A DNA stretch of 64,000 bases from Oxalobacteraceae bacterium (GCA_027490255.1 JAIXYM010000010.1:1-64000), one strand, 5' to 3'; positions 44,345 through 56,288 are shown, numbered from the stretch's first letter. The notes: generated from the sequence alone by a model not told the origin. Program-made: numbers and translations.

Positions 44345-46609
44345 TCAGCCCAGCTTAAGCGGCAGGCTACGCAGGCGCTGACCTGTGATTTTGAATATGG
44401 CATTGGCCACCGCCGGCGCCACCGGCGGCGTACCAGGTTCACCTGCACCCTCAGGCGCTTCTTCACTTTGCATGATCTCGACATCAATCTGCGGCATTTC
44501 GCGCAGACGCAACATCGGATAATCATGAAAATTTCGCTGCACAACACGTCCATCACGTATCTGAATTTCACCGTGCAGCGCAGCCGATAAACCGTACGCT
44601 ATCGCCGATTCAATTTGCTGCGTCACACCCAGCGGATTGACCACACGACCGCAATCAATCGCGCAACTGATGCGATGCACCTGTATACGTCCATCCGTGA
44701 CCGATACCTCGGCGACTTGCGCGACGATGCTGCCAAAGGATTGATGCAAGGCGATACCCTGCTCGCGCCCCTCAGCAGGCTTGCCGGCCTTGGCTACTGC
44801 CGCCTCCAGAACCGCGCGATGACGTGGATGCTCGTGCAGCATCTGTCGCCGGAAACTCAGCGGATCCTGTCCCGCTGCCAGCGCCAGCTCGTCAATAAAA
44901 CTCTCTTTGAAAAACGCGTTATGCGAATGACCGACTGAACGCCAGCTTCCCAGCGCAACCGGCGCATCCACCTTGACGTGCGATGCGCGCTGACTGGGGA
45001 TTTCATAACAGTGATCGTGCAGACCTTCGACCGTGGTCTTGTCAGGCCCCAGCTGCGCCAAACCAAAGGCCCGCGCCAGCATTTGCTGCACAGGCGCACC
45101 CGACGCAGAATGACTTTCCCAATGCACCACGCGACCTGAAGCATCCAGCGCTGCGCTCAGCCTTGTGATTGCCGCCGGACGATAAAAATCATGGGCCATG
45201 TCATCTTCACGTGACCAGACCAGACGCACCGGCGCCCCCTTTGCGGCCCGGGCCAGCAGGGCGGCTTGCACCACCATATCCGTTTCAAGCCGCCGACCAA
45301 AACCGCCGCCTAGATACGTCATATGTAAAGTCACCTGATCTTCGCTCAAGCCAAGCGCACGTGCAGCGGCACTGACCGCAATCGAAGGCACTTGCGTCGG
45401 CACCCAGAGCGACAGCTGATCTTTGATCAGCTGCGCCGTGCAGTTGATCGGCTCCATGGCCGCATGCGCGAGCAACGGCGCGCGATACTCTGCAGTGATC
45501 TTTTTTGCCGACGATGGTGCTTCACCACTGCCCTGACTGAAATAGGTAAATCCCGATTCCTGATCCAGACCATCCTTGAGCTGGGCAAACAACTTGGCAT
45601 CAGAGAACTGTGCATTCGCACCTTCATCCCAGACCATCAACAAACGGCTTAGCGCCTTATGGGCCAGCCACCAGCTTTTGGCCAGCACCGCAACGGCCTC
45701 AGGTGCACCGGAACGGTCAGCTGGCAGCGCAACGACATCAATCACACCGGGCATCTTGCTCAGCTTCACGGAATCAAACGATGTCAGTGATCCGCCAGAC
45801 ACCGGGCACATTGCGATAGCCGCATGTATCAGGCCTGGGAGTCGGATATCCATGCCGAACTGGGCGCGACCATTAATCTTGTCCGCCAAGTCCAGCCGCG
45901 GTGTGGATTTGCCAATGAGTTTGAACTCTGTCGGCGCTTTGAGTGTAAACGGCACATCATCCATCTGAGCCGCCTCGGCCGCCAACGCGCCGTATCCTAA
46001 TTTGCGACCATCTCGGTGAACCACAAAGCCTGCTTCTGTGGTGCACTCGTCTTGAGACACTTTCCACCGCAAGGCAGCAGTGGCCAGCAATCGCGCACGC
46101 GCGGCAGCACCTGCTTCTCGCATCGGTAACCAGCTGTCTTTGATACTTGACGATCCGCCCGTCGCCATGACACCCACCTCACGCTCGGCCTTGCGTGCCA
46201 GCCACTGCGCAACGCGCTTGATCGCCCCACGATCGTCAGGGTGAAACGGCAGGCCATCGGCCATCATGCTGGTGTCACCATAGATTTTGTCGATTGGCGC
46301 TTGCAGTAAACGGACTGCACTCATCGGTACATCAAGCTCCTCCGCCACCAGCATCGGCAAAGCAGTGGTCACGCCCTGACCCATCTCACTTTTGGCGACC
46401 ACCACACCAACGCTACCGTCCACGCCAATCGTGACCCAGCCATTGAGCGCACTACTACCTTCTCCAAAATTCAATACCGCACGGCCATGCAAGCGCTGTC
46501 TCGGCGGCATTAGACCCCAGCCGACCACCAACGCGCCGGTGATTCCCAGTCCGCCCAGAATGAAATGTCGGCGCGACAAGCCCGTTTTCGATGCCGATTG
46601 TTGTGACAA
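44345..46609 (-). CDS. Molybdopterin oxidoreductase large subunit (IorB/isoquinoline-1-oxidoreductase beta-like), Tat-exported
   Basis: A 754-residue xanthine-dehydrogenase-family molybdenum hydroxylase subunit of the IorB/CoxL type. The N-terminus has a twin-arginine signal (SRRHFILGG, residues 12-20, followed by a hydrophobic core), so it is exported folded. Family motifs include LGGGFGRRLETD and the active-site glutamate segment GEPGTPPVAPA near the C-terminus. Such enzymes need a small 2Fe-2S subunit (IorA), usually adjacent, which is not present here. They oxidise aldehydes or N-heteroaromatic compounds. Substrate unknown. The start at 46609 is divergent from marC. Confidence 0.88.
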   Translation of the reverse strand: MSQQSASKTGLSRRHFILGGLGITGALVVGWGLMPPRQRLHGRAVLNFGEGSSALNGWVTIGVDGSVGVVVAKSEMGQGVTTALPMLVAEELDVPMSAVRLLQAPIDKIYGDTSMMADGLPFHPDDRGAIKRVAQWLARKAEREVGVMATGGSSSIKDSWLPMREAGAAARARLLATAALRWKVSQDECTTEAGFVVHRDGRKLGYGALAAEAAQMDDVPFTLKAPTEFKLIGKSTPRLDLADKINGRAQFGMDIRLPGLIHAAIAMCPVSGGSLTSFDSVKLSKMPGVIDVVALPADRSGAPEAVAVLAKSWWLAHKALSRLLMVWDEGANAQFSDAKLFAQLKDGLDQESGFTYFSQGSGEAPSSAKKITAEYRAPLLAHAAMEPINCTAQLIKDQLSLWVPTQVPSIAVSAAARALGLSEDQVTLHMTYLGGGFGRRLETDMVVQAALLARAAKGAPVRLVWSREDDMAHDFYRPAAITRLSAALDASGRVVHWESHSASGAPVQQMLARAFGLAQLGPDKTTVEGLHDHCYEIPSQRASHVKVDAPVALGSWRSVGHSHNAFFKESFIDELALAAGQDPLSFRRQMLHEHPRHRAVLEAAVAKAGKPAEGREQGIALHQSFGSIVAQVAEVSVTDGRIQVHRISCAIDCGRVVNPLGVTQQIESAIAYGLSAALHGEIQIRDGRVVQRNFHDYPMLRLREMPQIDVEIMQSEEAPEGAGEPGTPPVAPAVANAIFKITGQRLRSLPLKLG

Positions 46610-46679
46610 GTTGAACCTCCTGTTTGCTCATCGGGCGTATGCTGATCTGCCGTGCCCGACCTAGAAAGCGACAGTGTAA

Positions 46680-47282
46680 ATGAGCGAGAGCTTTTTCCAA
46701 TCCTTCGTCCTGCTTTTGCTCGTGACCGATCCCATAGGCAATGTGCCCTTGTTTGTCGCCGCACTTCATCAAGTACCAAGAGAACGACGCGCGCGCGTCA
46801 TCGTGCGTGAATGCGCAATCGCTTTTGGACTGCTGCTCGCTTTCATGTTTGGTGGCCAGCATTTTCTTGACGCCTTGCAGTTGAGCGAGATCTCGCTGCG
46901 CATTGGTGGTGGCGTCATTCTTTTCCTGATCGCCTTGCGCATGGTGTTTCCGCAGCCGGGAGGAATCTTCGGCGACACAGAGGATGCTTCTGTTGAACCC
47001 TTCATTGTGCCGCTGGCCATACCGGCGCTGGCCGGGCCCTCTGCACTGGTGACGGTATTGCTGTTCTCTTCGCGCGGTCAGATGGCCATGCCAGTATATG
47101 TGGGCGCGCTCTCGCTGGTGGCTGCCGTGTGGCTGGTCGTTCTGCTATCAGCCGAGTACCTGCAGCGCGTGCTCGGCTCGGCGGTGATGGCGGCCTTCGA
47201 ACGTCTGATGGGCCTGATCCTGACGGCGATTGCCATCGAAATGCTGCTGGCCGGGATACGGGATTACATACAGTCGCTCTGA
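46680..47282 (+). CDS. MarC-family integral membrane protein
   Basis: A 200-residue inner-membrane protein with six hydrophobic segments. The N-terminus ESFFQSFVLLLLVTDPIGNVPLF contains the conserved DP(I)GN motif and the PLAIPALAGPSAL stretch is the second family landmark. Members were linked to antibiotic resistance but their transport function is not settled. It is divergent from the oxidoreductase gene with 70 bases between, and probably alone in its transcript. Confidence 0.88.
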   Translation: MSESFFQSFVLLLLVTDPIGNVPLFVAALHQVPRERRARVIVRECAIAFGLLLAFMFGGQHFLDALQLSEISLRIGGGVILFLIALRMVFPQPGGIFGDTEDASVEPFIVPLAIPALAGPSALVTVLLFSSRGQMAMPVYVGALSLVAAVWLVVLLSAEYLQRVLGSAVMAAFERLMGLILTAIAIEMLLAGIRDYIQSL

Positions 47283-47383
47283 GCTTGAAACCTACCCGGC
47301 AAGACGAAATCAATCAAATTGGGCACAAATAAAGGCTCAATACAGATTATTATTTCGCTTTTAATCACAAGTCGACGCATTTC

Positions 47384-48292
47384 ATGGATCAATTCAAGCA
47401 GATTTCGACCTTTGTCGATGTCGCAGCTCGCGGCAGCCTTTCTGCTGCTGCCCGTGCCGAGGGAATCGCACCGGCCGTCATTGGACGCCGCCTCGATGCA
47501 CTTGAGGCCAGACTCGGCGTGAAACTGCTGCAAAGAACCACCCGAAAAATTGCGCTCACCCATGAAGGCCTGGCATTTCTGGAAAACTGTCAGCGCATCC
47601 TGCTCGATCTGGAAAACGCTGAATCGCAAGTATCCGAGCGCAGTGCGCGACCGAGTGGGCATCTGCTGATCTCAGCTCCGGCAGGATTTGGTCGTCAGCA
47701 CGTTGCACCGCTGATCTCGTCATTTTTGGCAGAGCATCGCGACGTCACGCTCACCCTGAGTCTCAATGATCGCGTGGTTGACCTGATTGGCGAAGGCATT
47801 GACGTTGCGATACGGATTGCTGACCTGTCCGACTCTAGTCTGGTCGGGGTAAAGCTCGCTGACAATAAACGTGTTGTGGTTGGATCACCGGAGTACTTCA
47901 AGAAACACGGACGACCCTTGTCACCGGATGAGTTATCGCATCATAACTGTCTTGCCATGTCGAGTGACGGCAGCCAACGAGGATGGACTTTTCGCCAAAA
48001 CGGCAAAAACATGACGGCCAAAGTCGCCGGGACCATGGGCTGCAATGACGGCGCTGTGCTGCATGATTGGGCGCTTGCCGGGCGCGGACTTGCCTGGCGT
48101 TCGATGTGGGAAGTGGGTGTCGAGATTGAATCGGGCCTTCTTGAGACAGTGCTTGACGAGTTTGCTGCACCAGGTAATGACATCTACGCAGTGTTCGCGC
48201 AGCGGCAGCATTTACCCTTGCGCATACGGTCTTTCGTCGATTTCCTGCGCAGAGCATTCGCGCAACCCGATTACTGGCGGAAATCGCGATAA
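47384..48292 (+). CDS. LysR-family transcriptional regulator
   Basis: A 302-residue LysR regulator: N-terminal winged helix-turn-helix (residues about 1-60, with GSLSAAARAEGIAPAVIGRRLDALEARLG) and a substrate-binding domain (about 90-300). It resembles the group of LysR proteins, such as CrgA, that act on oxidoreductase genes. It is preceded by marC on the same strand and followed by a strong terminator, so no target operon adjoins it directly; the target is unknown. Confidence 0.92.
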   Translation: MDQFKQISTFVDVAARGSLSAAARAEGIAPAVIGRRLDALEARLGVKLLQRTTRKIALTHEGLAFLENCQRILLDLENAESQVSERSARPSGHLLISAPAGFGRQHVAPLISSFLAEHRDVTLTLSLNDRVVDLIGEGIDVAIRIADLSDSSLVGVKLADNKRVVVGSPEYFKKHGRPLSPDELSHHNCLAMSSDGSQRGWTFRQNGKNMTAKVAGTMGCNDGAVLHDWALAGRGLAWRSMWEVGVEIESGLLETVLDEFAAPGNDIYAVFAQRQHLPLRIRSFVDFLRRAFAQPDYWRKSR

Positions 48293-48330
48293 AAAAACCT
48301 CCTGAATTTTTCAAATCAGGAGGTTCTTTT
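48291..48330. terminator. Bidirectional terminator between the LysR gene and the cold-shock gene
   Basis: A 10-bp stem AACCTCCTGA/TCAGGAGGTT (48296-48305 with 48316-48325). The plus strand continues with CTTTT and the minus strand with seven T, so it serves both converging genes. Confidence 0.9.
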
Positions 48331-48379
48331 GCCAACTCGTCACGAGGACGGTCAGCGAGTCATGCAAGGTTCAAACGAA

Positions 48380-48583
48380 TCAGATAGGCTGAATGTTCGA
48401 TGCTTGTTTGCCTTTAGGGCCGCTCGTCACTTCGAACTGAACGCGCTGATTTTCCTGCAGGGACTTGAAGCCGTTGCTTTGAATCGCGGAAAAGTGTGCG
48501 AACAGATCTTCGCCACCTTCGTCCGGTGTGATGAAACCAAAACCTTTTGCATCATTGAACCACTTGACTGTACCAGTTGCCAT
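48380..48583 (-). CDS. Cold-shock protein (CspA family)
   Basis: A 67-residue cold-shock RNA/DNA-binding protein. The ATG at 48583 gives [18 protein letters not shown] with the RNP1 and RNP2 motifs (KGFGFI and DLFAHF), and AGGA lies upstream. The frame extends 18 codons further upstream but this part has no cold-shock homology. The likely promoter lies about 116 bases upstream, giving a long leader as in cspA genes whose translation is controlled by mRNA folding. Confidence 0.96.
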   Translation of the reverse strand: MATGTVKWFNDAKGFGFITPDEGGEDLFAHFSAIQSNGFKSLQENQRVQFEVTSGPKGKQASNIQPI

Positions 48584-48720
48584 TGCATTTCCTATCTTAG
48601 TAAGTGAGGCAGAATATCCGCCAGAAGAGCGTCTCAACCAAGTAAGGAATTACAGACTGATACTGCACCACTGCTACTCGAATCTCAACGTGGCCACAAT
48701 TATACTTGAGAAGCTGTCCA
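48584..48720 (-). promoter_or_regulatory. Promoter and long 5' leader of the cold-shock gene
   Basis: A perfect TATAAT on the minus strand at 48699-48704 puts the transcript start near 48692, about 108 bases before the ATG. No clean -35 is seen at 16-18 bases. The leader has no frame of its own. Long leaders of this kind are known to be temperature-responsive in cspA; this is inferred here. Confidence 0.5.
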
Positions 48721-48882
48721 CAACCGCCTGATCCAAAAAGAATTTGACCCAGATCGAAAATTGTGAATTCTGGCGCCGCAATCCGGTAATTTTTGCCTGG
48801 GCAGACACGTTGTGCGGAGCGCGCCCAAATCGCCTATAGTCCCGGGAGTTGCCCTGAAACCCGCATTCTTACCCGATTCCCC

Positions 48883-50499
48883 ATGAAATTTGATGTAGCC
48901 ATTGTCGGCAGTGGCCTGGCCGGCCTGTCCGTTGCCCTCCATCTGGCCCATACCCGTCAGGTGGTGGTCATTTCCAAACGTGCGCTCAGAGACGGTGCCA
49001 GCGACTGGGCGCAAGGGGGGATTGCAGCGGTACTGGACTCCCACGACAGCCATGACCAGCACGTTTCCGACACCCTAGTGGCCGGCGCTGGCCTGTGCGA
49101 TGAAACCGCTACCCGTCACATCGTCGAGCAGGGCCGCGAAGCGATCGAATGGCTGATCGCACAAGGCGTGCCCTTCACCCGCGATGAGCAGACGGAACTC
49201 GGCTTTCACCTCACCCGCGAAGGTGGGCACAGTCAGCGACGCATCATCCACGCAGCGGATGCGACCGGCCATGCGGTGCAACTGACCCTCGAAGAACAGG
49301 TGCGCAAACATCCGAACATTACCCTGCTCGAACATCATTTCGCCATCGATCTGGTCACGACCGACAAACTCGGCCTGACCGAATCGCCGCCCCGCTGCCT
49401 CGGCTTGTACGCGCAGGATGTCGGTACCGGACAAGTGATGACCATTGACGCCGATCACACCGTGCTCGCCACCGGTGGCGCGGGCAAAGTGTATCTCTAC
49501 ACCACCAATCCTGACACCGCAACGGGTGACGGCATTGCGATGGCCTGGCGCGCCGGATGCCGGGTCGCGAACATGGAATTCATTCAGTTTCACCCGACTT
49601 GCCTTTATCACCCCTACGCAAAATCATTCCTGATTACCGAGGCGGTTCGGGGCGAAGGCGGTTTACTGAAACTGCCTGAGACGGCCGGTCAGGCCGCTGG
49701 TCAGCGCTTCATGCCCTCACATGACGATCGCGGCGAGCTTGCACCACGCGATGTGGTCGCGCGCGCGATTGACTTCGAAATGAAAAAACGCGGTCTGGAC
49801 TATGTCGATCTCGATATCAGCCACAAACCACCCGAATTCCTGCAATCGCATTTCCCAACCATTTATGCACGCTGCCTGGAATTGGGCATCGACATCACAA
49901 AGCAAGCCATACCCATCGTGCCTGCCACGCATTACACCTGCGGCGGCATCGTGACCGATCTTGCCGGTCGCACCGATTTGCAGGGCTTGTATGCAGTCGG
50001 TGAGACTGCCTACACAGGACTACACGGCGCCAATCGGCTGGCCAGTAACTCATTGCTGGAGTGTGTCGTACTTGGCCGTGCTGCCGCAATGCATATTGCC
50101 AACCAAGGCAAGGTCGCAACTTTATCGCTGCCAGCCTGGGATGAAAGCCGAGTCACCAATGCAGACGAAGAGGTCGTCATCACCCAGAACTGGGATGAGC
50201 TGCGGCGTTTCATGTGGAGCTTCGTGGGTATCGTACGCACCACCAAGCGACTCGAGCGTGCGCAACACCGCATAGGCTTGCTCAAAGAAGAGATTGACGA
50301 GTATTACGCAAACTTCCGGATCACGCGCGATTTGCTCGAGCTACGCAATCTGGTCGAAGTTGCATCGCTGATTGTCAGCAGCGCACTGTCTCGCCGTGAG
50401 AGCCGCGGATTGCACTACAGTCTGGATTATCCTGAGACGCTACCTAAAGCTTTGCCAACCGTGCTGACACCAGCGCGTCGCAGCGCAGTTCGAGCCTAA
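48883..50499 (+). CDS. nadB: L-aspartate oxidase NadB
   Basis: FAD enzyme that oxidises aspartate to iminoaspartate, the first step of NAD synthesis. From the ATG at 48883 it has 538 residues and starts [14 protein letters not shown]; the open frame extends upstream but that part has no homology. The flavin site GSGLAG (9-14), the [20 protein letters not shown] segment and the [15 protein letters not shown] stretch identify the family and separate it from succinate dehydrogenase. It converges on nadC. Confidence 0.96.
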   Translation: MKFDVAIVGSGLAGLSVALHLAHTRQVVVISKRALRDGASDWAQGGIAAVLDSHDSHDQHVSDTLVAGAGLCDETATRHIVEQGREAIEWLIAQGVPFTRDEQTELGFHLTREGGHSQRRIIHAADATGHAVQLTLEEQVRKHPNITLLEHHFAIDLVTTDKLGLTESPPRCLGLYAQDVGTGQVMTIDADHTVLATGGAGKVYLYTTNPDTATGDGIAMAWRAGCRVANMEFIQFHPTCLYHPYAKSFLITEAVRGEGGLLKLPETAGQAAGQRFMPSHDDRGELAPRDVVARAIDFEMKKRGLDYVDLDISHKPPEFLQSHFPTIYARCLELGIDITKQAIPIVPATHYTCGGIVTDLAGRTDLQGLYAVGETAYTGLHGANRLASNSLLECVVLGRAAAMHIANQGKVATLSLPAWDESRVTNADEEVVITQNWDELRRFMWSFVGIVRTTKRLERAQHRIGLLKEEIDEYYANFRITRDLLELRNLVEVASLIVSSALSRRESRGLHYSLDYPETLPKALPTVLTPARRSAVRA

Positions 50500-50541
50500 G
50501 TCGCAAGCAAGTGGTGTTGGGTTCGTGATGTCACGCTTAGA

Positions 50542-51405
50542 TCAGATGACCCTGAGCGAATAATCGACTGCCCGGATGTCTTTGGTCAGGCTGCCGATGG
50601 AAATGCGATCGACACCCGTTTCTGCAATCGCTCTCACCGTATCGCGTTGTATGCCGCCAGACGCCTCCAGCAATGCTCTGCCTGCATTGAGCGTCACTGC
50701 AGCGCGCATGGCCTCAATCGAGAAATTATCCAGCATTATCGATACTGCACCGGCATCCAGTGCTTCTTTCAATTCAGCGGCGTTTTCCACTTCAATTTGA
50801 ATAGTCACACCGGCATGCAGTGCCTGCGCCGCCTTCAACGCTGGTGCAATGCCGCCGGCAGCAGCGATGTGATTTTCTTTGATCAAAATGCCATCGTACA
50901 AGGCCAATCGCTGATTCTGACCACCACCCACGCGAACCGCATATTTTTGCGCGAGGCGAAGTCCCGGTACCGTTTTTCGAGTATCGAGAATGACAGCGTG
51001 GGTTCCTGCTACGAGCGTCACATACTCGCGCGTCATGGTCGCCACGCCTGACAGCAATTGCAGAAAATTCATCGCAGCACGCTCGGCCGTCATCAGCGAA
51101 CGCGCTGGCCCAGTGATTTCGCAGACGACAGTATCTGCCTGCATCAGATTACCCTCGGCATAATGCCAATGAATAATCAGACGGGGATCAAGCGCAGCCA
51201 TCACCCCTTCAAACCATGGCGCACCACATAACACCGCCGCTTCTCGCACTGTCAGCCTAGCCTGCACAACACCCTGCTCCGGAAGCAGTTGCGCAGTCCA
51301 GTCACCCGCGCCTATGTCTTCTGCCAAAGCAGCGGCGATATTTTGTTCAAACGCAGTCGCCAACGCCGCATCGAAAGGTGCGAAGCGGTTGTGCAGCGTG
51401 CTCAT
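50542..51405 (-). CDS. nadC: Nicotinate-nucleotide diphosphorylase (carboxylating) NadC
   Basis: Converts quinolinate and PRPP to nicotinate mononucleotide. The 287 residues are full length, with the conserved [39 protein letters not shown] and DNFSIEAMR segments carrying the substrate-binding arginines and lysine. Its ATG overlaps the nadA stop codon, so the two are coupled. It faces the end of nadB 42 bases away. Confidence 0.96.
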   Translation of the reverse strand: MSTLHNRFAPFDAALATAFEQNIAAALAEDIGAGDWTAQLLPEQGVVQARLTVREAAVLCGAPWFEGVMAALDPRLIIHWHYAEGNLMQADTVVCEITGPARSLMTAERAAMNFLQLLSGVATMTREYVTLVAGTHAVILDTRKTVPGLRLAQKYAVRVGGGQNQRLALYDGILIKENHIAAAGGIAPALKAAQALHAGVTIQIEVENAAELKEALDAGAVSIMLDNFSIEAMRAAVTLNAGRALLEASGGIQRDTVRAIAETGVDRISIGSLTKDIRAVDYSLRVI

Positions 51406-52529
51406 GCCGGGCCGATACCCGAGAAAAGTTTCTGCTCGGCCGCCAAATCCGCCGAAGGCCGGGTGTTGGCTTTGCGTTCAGCCGCAAAATCTAGCATACG
51501 CTGTATGCACGTGACAGCCTGCTCGCGCACCGCTGCGTCGACGTGAATTTGATTACGGCCCGACTCCAGCACATCCGCAAGATTCTGCAGACCATTCATG
51601 GCCATCCACGGACAATGCGCGCAGCTCTTGCAGGTCGCACTATTGCCTGCAGTCGGTGCTTCGATGAAGCGCTTGCCGGGAGCTGCAGAGCGCATCTTGT
51701 GCAAAATACCGTTGTCGGTGGCAACGATAAATTCCGGCGCATCCAATGAGACCGCCGCTGCAATCAGCTGCGAGGTCGAGCCCACAACATCCGCCTGCGC
51801 GACGACAGCAGCTGGTGATTCCGGATGCACCAGCACTTTTGCTTGCGGATGCGCTTGGCGCAGCAGCTCAAGCTCGACACCCTTGAATTCATCATGCACC
51901 AGACAAGAACCCTGCCAGAGCAACATGTCGGCGCCGGTTTGCTTTTGGATGTACGCACCCAAATGACGGTCAGGTGCCCAGAGGATTTTTTTACCCTGCG
52001 CATGCAGATGCGCGACGATGTCCAGGCCGATGGACGACGTCACCATCCAGTCAGCACGCGCCTTAACTGCCGCGCTAGTGTTGGCATAAACCACTACGGT
52101 ACGATCAGGATGGGCATCGCAAAAGGCAGCGAATTCGTCTGCGGGGCAACCCAGATCCAGCGAACAAGTCGCATCCAGATCCGGCATCAGCACAGTCTTT
52201 TCGGGCGAGAGAATTTTTGCCGTCTCACCCATGAAACGTACACCGGCCACCACCAGCGTCTTTGCGGGATGGTCTCGACCGAAGCGCGCCATCTCAAGCG
52301 AATCCGAAACGCAACCGCCGGTTTCCTCAGCCAAATCCTGCAGATCTGCATCGACGTAGTAGTGCGCGACCAGTACCGCCTGTTTTTCTTTCAGAAGACG
52401 ACGTATCTTGTCTTTAAGCGCAGCCTTTTCGCTCGCCTGCAAGATTTCGGGTACCTTAGCCCAAGCGGAGGCCACGCAACTAGCGCCATCGCCTGAGGGG
52501 CGCTCAAATTCAACGGTTTTAATTTCCAT
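51402..52529 (-). CDS. nadA: Quinolinate synthase NadA
   Basis: 4Fe-4S enzyme that condenses iminoaspartate with dihydroxyacetone phosphate to quinolinate. From the ATG at 52529 it has 375 residues; a TTG at 52559 is three bases after the upstream ABC-F stop and is less likely. Three cluster cysteines are in [18 protein letters not shown] and [16 protein letters not shown], and the N-terminal [19 protein letters not shown] is typical. With nadB opposite and nadC coupled downstream, all three steps from aspartate to nicotinate mononucleotide are here. Confidence 0.95.
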   Translation of the reverse strand: MEIKTVEFERPSGDGASCVASAWAKVPEILQASEKAALKDKIRRLLKEKQAVLVAHYYVDADLQDLAEETGGCVSDSLEMARFGRDHPAKTLVVAGVRFMGETAKILSPEKTVLMPDLDATCSLDLGCPADEFAAFCDAHPDRTVVVYANTSAAVKARADWMVTSSIGLDIVAHLHAQGKKILWAPDRHLGAYIQKQTGADMLLWQGSCLVHDEFKGVELELLRQAHPQAKVLVHPESPAAVVAQADVVGSTSQLIAAAVSLDAPEFIVATDNGILHKMRSAAPGKRFIEAPTAGNSATCKSCAHCPWMAMNGLQNLADVLESGRNQIHVDAAVREQAVTCIQRMLDFAAERKANTRPSADLAAEQKLFSGIGPA

Positions 52530-52562
52530 GGCAGTCGCTTCTTCGTCAGTCTGCGTCAAAAA

Positions 52563-54161
52563 TCACTGTATGCCTTGGGTCGCCAGATACTCGTCATAAT
52601 TTCCCTTGAAATCGATGATCTCGCCCTGTCGAATCTCAAGAATACGATTGGCCAGCGAGGAAACAAATTCCCGGTCATGTGAAACAAATATCAGGGTGCC
52701 TTCGTATTTTTCCAGAGCGATGTTGAGCGATTCGATGGATTCCATATCCATGTGATTCGTTGGCTCATCCATCAGCATCACATTGTGCCGCCCCAGCATC
52801 AGCTTGCCGTACACCATGCGACCCTTCTCGCCGCCGGACAAGACCTTGACTGTTTTTTTCACATCATCACCAGAGAACAACAAGCGTCCCAGAATCGAGC
52901 GTACGGCCTGATCATCATCACCTTCGCGGGTCCATTCAGTCATCCAATCAGTGAGCGTCTTGTCGGCAGCAAATTCCTCGGTCGGATCCTGGGGCATATA
53001 ACCAATATCAGCATTCTCCGCCCACTTGACGGTACCCGCATCCGGCGTAAGTCCGCACAAATCCCCACCCAGGCAACGCAGCAAGGTCGTTTTGCCGGCA
53101 CCGTTTTCACCAATGATGGCGATCTTCTCACCCGCCTCGATTGAAATACTGAGATTCTTAAACAGAGCCCGGTCGTAGGACTTGGCAATCCCCTGAGATT
53201 CCACCGCAAGCCGATGTAACTTTTTACCCATTTCAAAACGCACAAACGGGTTTTGCCGCGACGAGGGCTTCACATCCTCTACTTTGATTTTTTCTATCTG
53301 TTTGGCACGTGACGTTGCCTGACGTGCCTTAGATTTGTTGGCCGAGAAGCGACGCACGAAATCCTGCAACTCGGTGATCTTTTCTTTCGCCTTGGCATTG
53401 ACGGCCATTTGCTGAGCGCGCGCCTGCGACGAAGCGAGCATGTAGTCATCATAGTTGCCGGGATAAACCTTCAGTGTGCCGTAATCCATGTCCGCCATAT
53501 GAGTGCAGACCTGATTGAGAAAGTGGCGATCGTGCGAGATGATGATCATCGTCGAATTGCGCTCATTGAGCACATCTTCGAGCCAGCGGATGGTGTTGAT
53601 ATCAAGGTTGTTGGTCGGCTCGTCCAGCAAAAGAATGTCGGGATTCGAGAACAGGGCTTGCGCCAGCAATACTCGCAGCTTCCAGCCCGGAGCAATGCTG
53701 CTCATCTGACCGCTGTGCTGCACCGTAGGTATGCCTACGCCCGAGAGTAATTCTCCGGCGCGCGCTTCAGCAGTGTAGCCGTCGTATTCGGCAAACTTCG
53801 CCTCGAGATCGGCCGCTTTCATGTAATCATCGTCGGTCGCATCCGGGTTCGCGTAAATTGCATCGCGCTCACTCATCGCAGCCCACATTTCGGTATGGCC
53901 CATCATCACCACATCCAGCACGCGCATCTCTTCAAAGGCGAACTGATCCTGACGCAGTTTACCCAGACGCTCATTTGCATCAAGCATCACGGTGCCGGAG
54001 GATGGCTCAAGATCACCGCCGAGAATTTTCATAAAGGTCGACTTGCCGCAGCCGTTAGCGCCGATCAGGCCGTAGCGATTGCCATCGCCGAATTTGACCG
54101 AAATATTTTCGAAAAGCGGCTTGGGGCCGAACTGCATGGTGATATTGGCGGTGGAAAGCAC
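52563..54161 (-). CDS. ybiT: ABC-F family ATPase YbiT
   Basis: Soluble ATPase with two ABC domains that acts on ribosomes. From a GTG at 54161 it has 532 residues starting [21 protein letters not shown], which matches E. coli YbiT closely, and GAGG lies eight bases before it. The longer frame to 54401 has a low-complexity unrelated N-terminus and is rejected. Both Walker A sites ([18 protein letters not shown]), the signatures and the linker rich in Lys and Arg are present. The tail end [10 protein letters not shown] is the family C-terminus. It is followed by nadA after 33 bases. Confidence 0.92.
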   Translation of the reverse strand: MLSTANITMQFGPKPLFENISVKFGDGNRYGLIGANGCGKSTFMKILGGDLEPSSGTVMLDANERLGKLRQDQFAFEEMRVLDVVMMGHTEMWAAMSERDAIYANPDATDDDYMKAADLEAKFAEYDGYTAEARAGELLSGVGIPTVQHSGQMSSIAPGWKLRVLLAQALFSNPDILLLDEPTNNLDINTIRWLEDVLNERNSTMIIISHDRHFLNQVCTHMADMDYGTLKVYPGNYDDYMLASSQARAQQMAVNAKAKEKITELQDFVRRFSANKSKARQATSRAKQIEKIKVEDVKPSSRQNPFVRFEMGKKLHRLAVESQGIAKSYDRALFKNLSISIEAGEKIAIIGENGAGKTTLLRCLGGDLCGLTPDAGTVKWAENADIGYMPQDPTEEFAADKTLTDWMTEWTREGDDDQAVRSILGRLLFSGDDVKKTVKVLSGGEKGRMVYGKLMLGRHNVMLMDEPTNHMDMESIESLNIALEKYEGTLIFVSHDREFVSSLANRILEIRQGEIIDFKGNYDEYLATQGIQ

Positions 54162-54336
54162 TGCGGAAACCTCAGAGATGCGGACAGGAAGAAAAAAACC
54201 AGGCGTTTCGTTGCCTACGACATAGTCGTCAGGGCGCCGATTCAAGAGCGAGATTTTAGCATTGAGGCTGCCCAACCGGCGAAGGCTCCCTCCGCTTGTT
54301 GCTACACCGCCCGAAGGGCTGTGCCGACAGCTGAAC

Positions 54337-55248
54337 CTATGGCCGCAGGCCGGAATAGCCGCTGAGGGCCAGCTGCAGCTTGGCCGAGTCTGACTGAACA
54401 CGGCACACAGCGCCGACTGGCAAGGTCAATTTGTCTCGCGTGTGGCCAAAAGGCAGTCCTTGCAGCACAGGTACAGGCAACAGATCTCTCAGGCCAGCCA
54501 GCATGGCTTCAAAGTCATAGCCATTGTCATACTCACTGAGGCGGTAGCCCGAAAAATCCCCCAGAATCACCGCCTGCTGGCGAGCCAAAACACCGGCATG
54601 CAGAAGCTGCAACAACATGCGTTCTATACGATAAGGATGCTCGTTCACATCTTCGATGAAGAGAATCCCGCCCTCCACGGCCGGCATCCAGGGTGTACCA
54701 ATGAGATGGTTGATCATGGACAGATTACCGCCCCATAATTTTCCCTCGACATCAACGCTGGGGTTATCAAGCGCTGAAATCTCAGCCGTCATCGGTCCGT
54801 TCAGACATTGCCAAAAACGCGACTCCGTGAATTCACTGATATCCGCTCGACTAAAATCATCGCAGATCATGGGTCCGGCAAAACTAACCGCACCAGTTTT
54901 TGCCAGTAAACCCAGATGCAAGGCGGTGAAATCGCTATGCCCAATAAAATGTTTTCCACTGTCTGCCAGCAATCCAAAATCAATCGTCGGCAGAAGTCGC
55001 GACAATCCATAACCACCCCGCAGAGCAATAACGATCTCCACCTCAGGATGCCTGGCCGCATCATGGAGTTGTTGCAATCGATCCGCATCACTGGCCGCAA
55101 AGCGCTGATACTTTTTGAAGGTGCTACAGAAATCATGCACCTGATGTCCCTGCGCACGCAGTCGTGTGGCCGCACGATTTAAAGCCTCAGGATCAGCTGC
55201 ATAGCCGCTGGGGGCCACAATAGCAATGTGTCGTGATGTTGGTGTCAT
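54337..55248 (-). CDS. ldcA: Murein tetrapeptide LD-carboxypeptidase LdcA (S66 family)
   Basis: Cytoplasmic serine peptidase that trims the terminal D-alanine from recycled murein tetrapeptide. The 303 residues have the nucleophile S105 in GHSDFTAL, the glutamate in [15 protein letters not shown] and the histidine in [14 protein letters not shown]. The ATG at 55248 lies in the last copy of an 8-bp tandem repeat and has no evident Shine-Dalgarno. It lies downstream of the queE-queD-tadA genes. Confidence 0.92.
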   Translation of the reverse strand: MTPTSRHIAIVAPSGYAADPEALNRAATRLRAQGHQVHDFCSTFKKYQRFAASDADRLQQLHDAARHPEVEIVIALRGGYGLSRLLPTIDFGLLADSGKHFIGHSDFTALHLGLLAKTGAVSFAGPMICDDFSRADISEFTESRFWQCLNGPMTAEISALDNPSVDVEGKLWGGNLSMINHLIGTPWMPAVEGGILFIEDVNEHPYRIERMLLQLLHAGVLARQQAVILGDFSGYRLSEYDNGYDFEAMLAGLRDLLPVPVLQGLPFGHTRDKLTLPVGAVCRVQSDSAKLQLALSGYSGLRP

Positions 55249-55276
55249 GGGCTTATGGGCTTATGGGCTTATGGGC
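55247..55276. repeat. 8-bp tandem repeat, about 3.75 copies, at the ldcA start
   Basis: The octamer ATGGGCTT is repeated three times in full plus six bases, immediately upstream of and including the ldcA start codon (on the minus strand AAGCCCAT units end in CCCATG). Confidence 0.9.
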
Positions 55277-55354
55277 GTACGCTACAAAATATCGTGAGGT
55301 GGGGCGTGATGTAAGGCGTCATGGTGGATAGCCTGATGATTTTTTTAATCTGTT

Positions 55355-56274
<920 letters not shown>

Positions 56275-56288
56275 GCGTTTTTCAATAT

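Noticed and set aside
51825-52496. A 223-residue frame opposite nadA
   Set aside because: It is antisense to a complete nadA and lacks any motif.
54162-54401. An 80-residue N-terminal extension of YbiT
   Set aside because: It is rich in Arg, Ser and Pro with no match to the family, and the GTG at 54161 gives the expected N-terminus and has a ribosome site.
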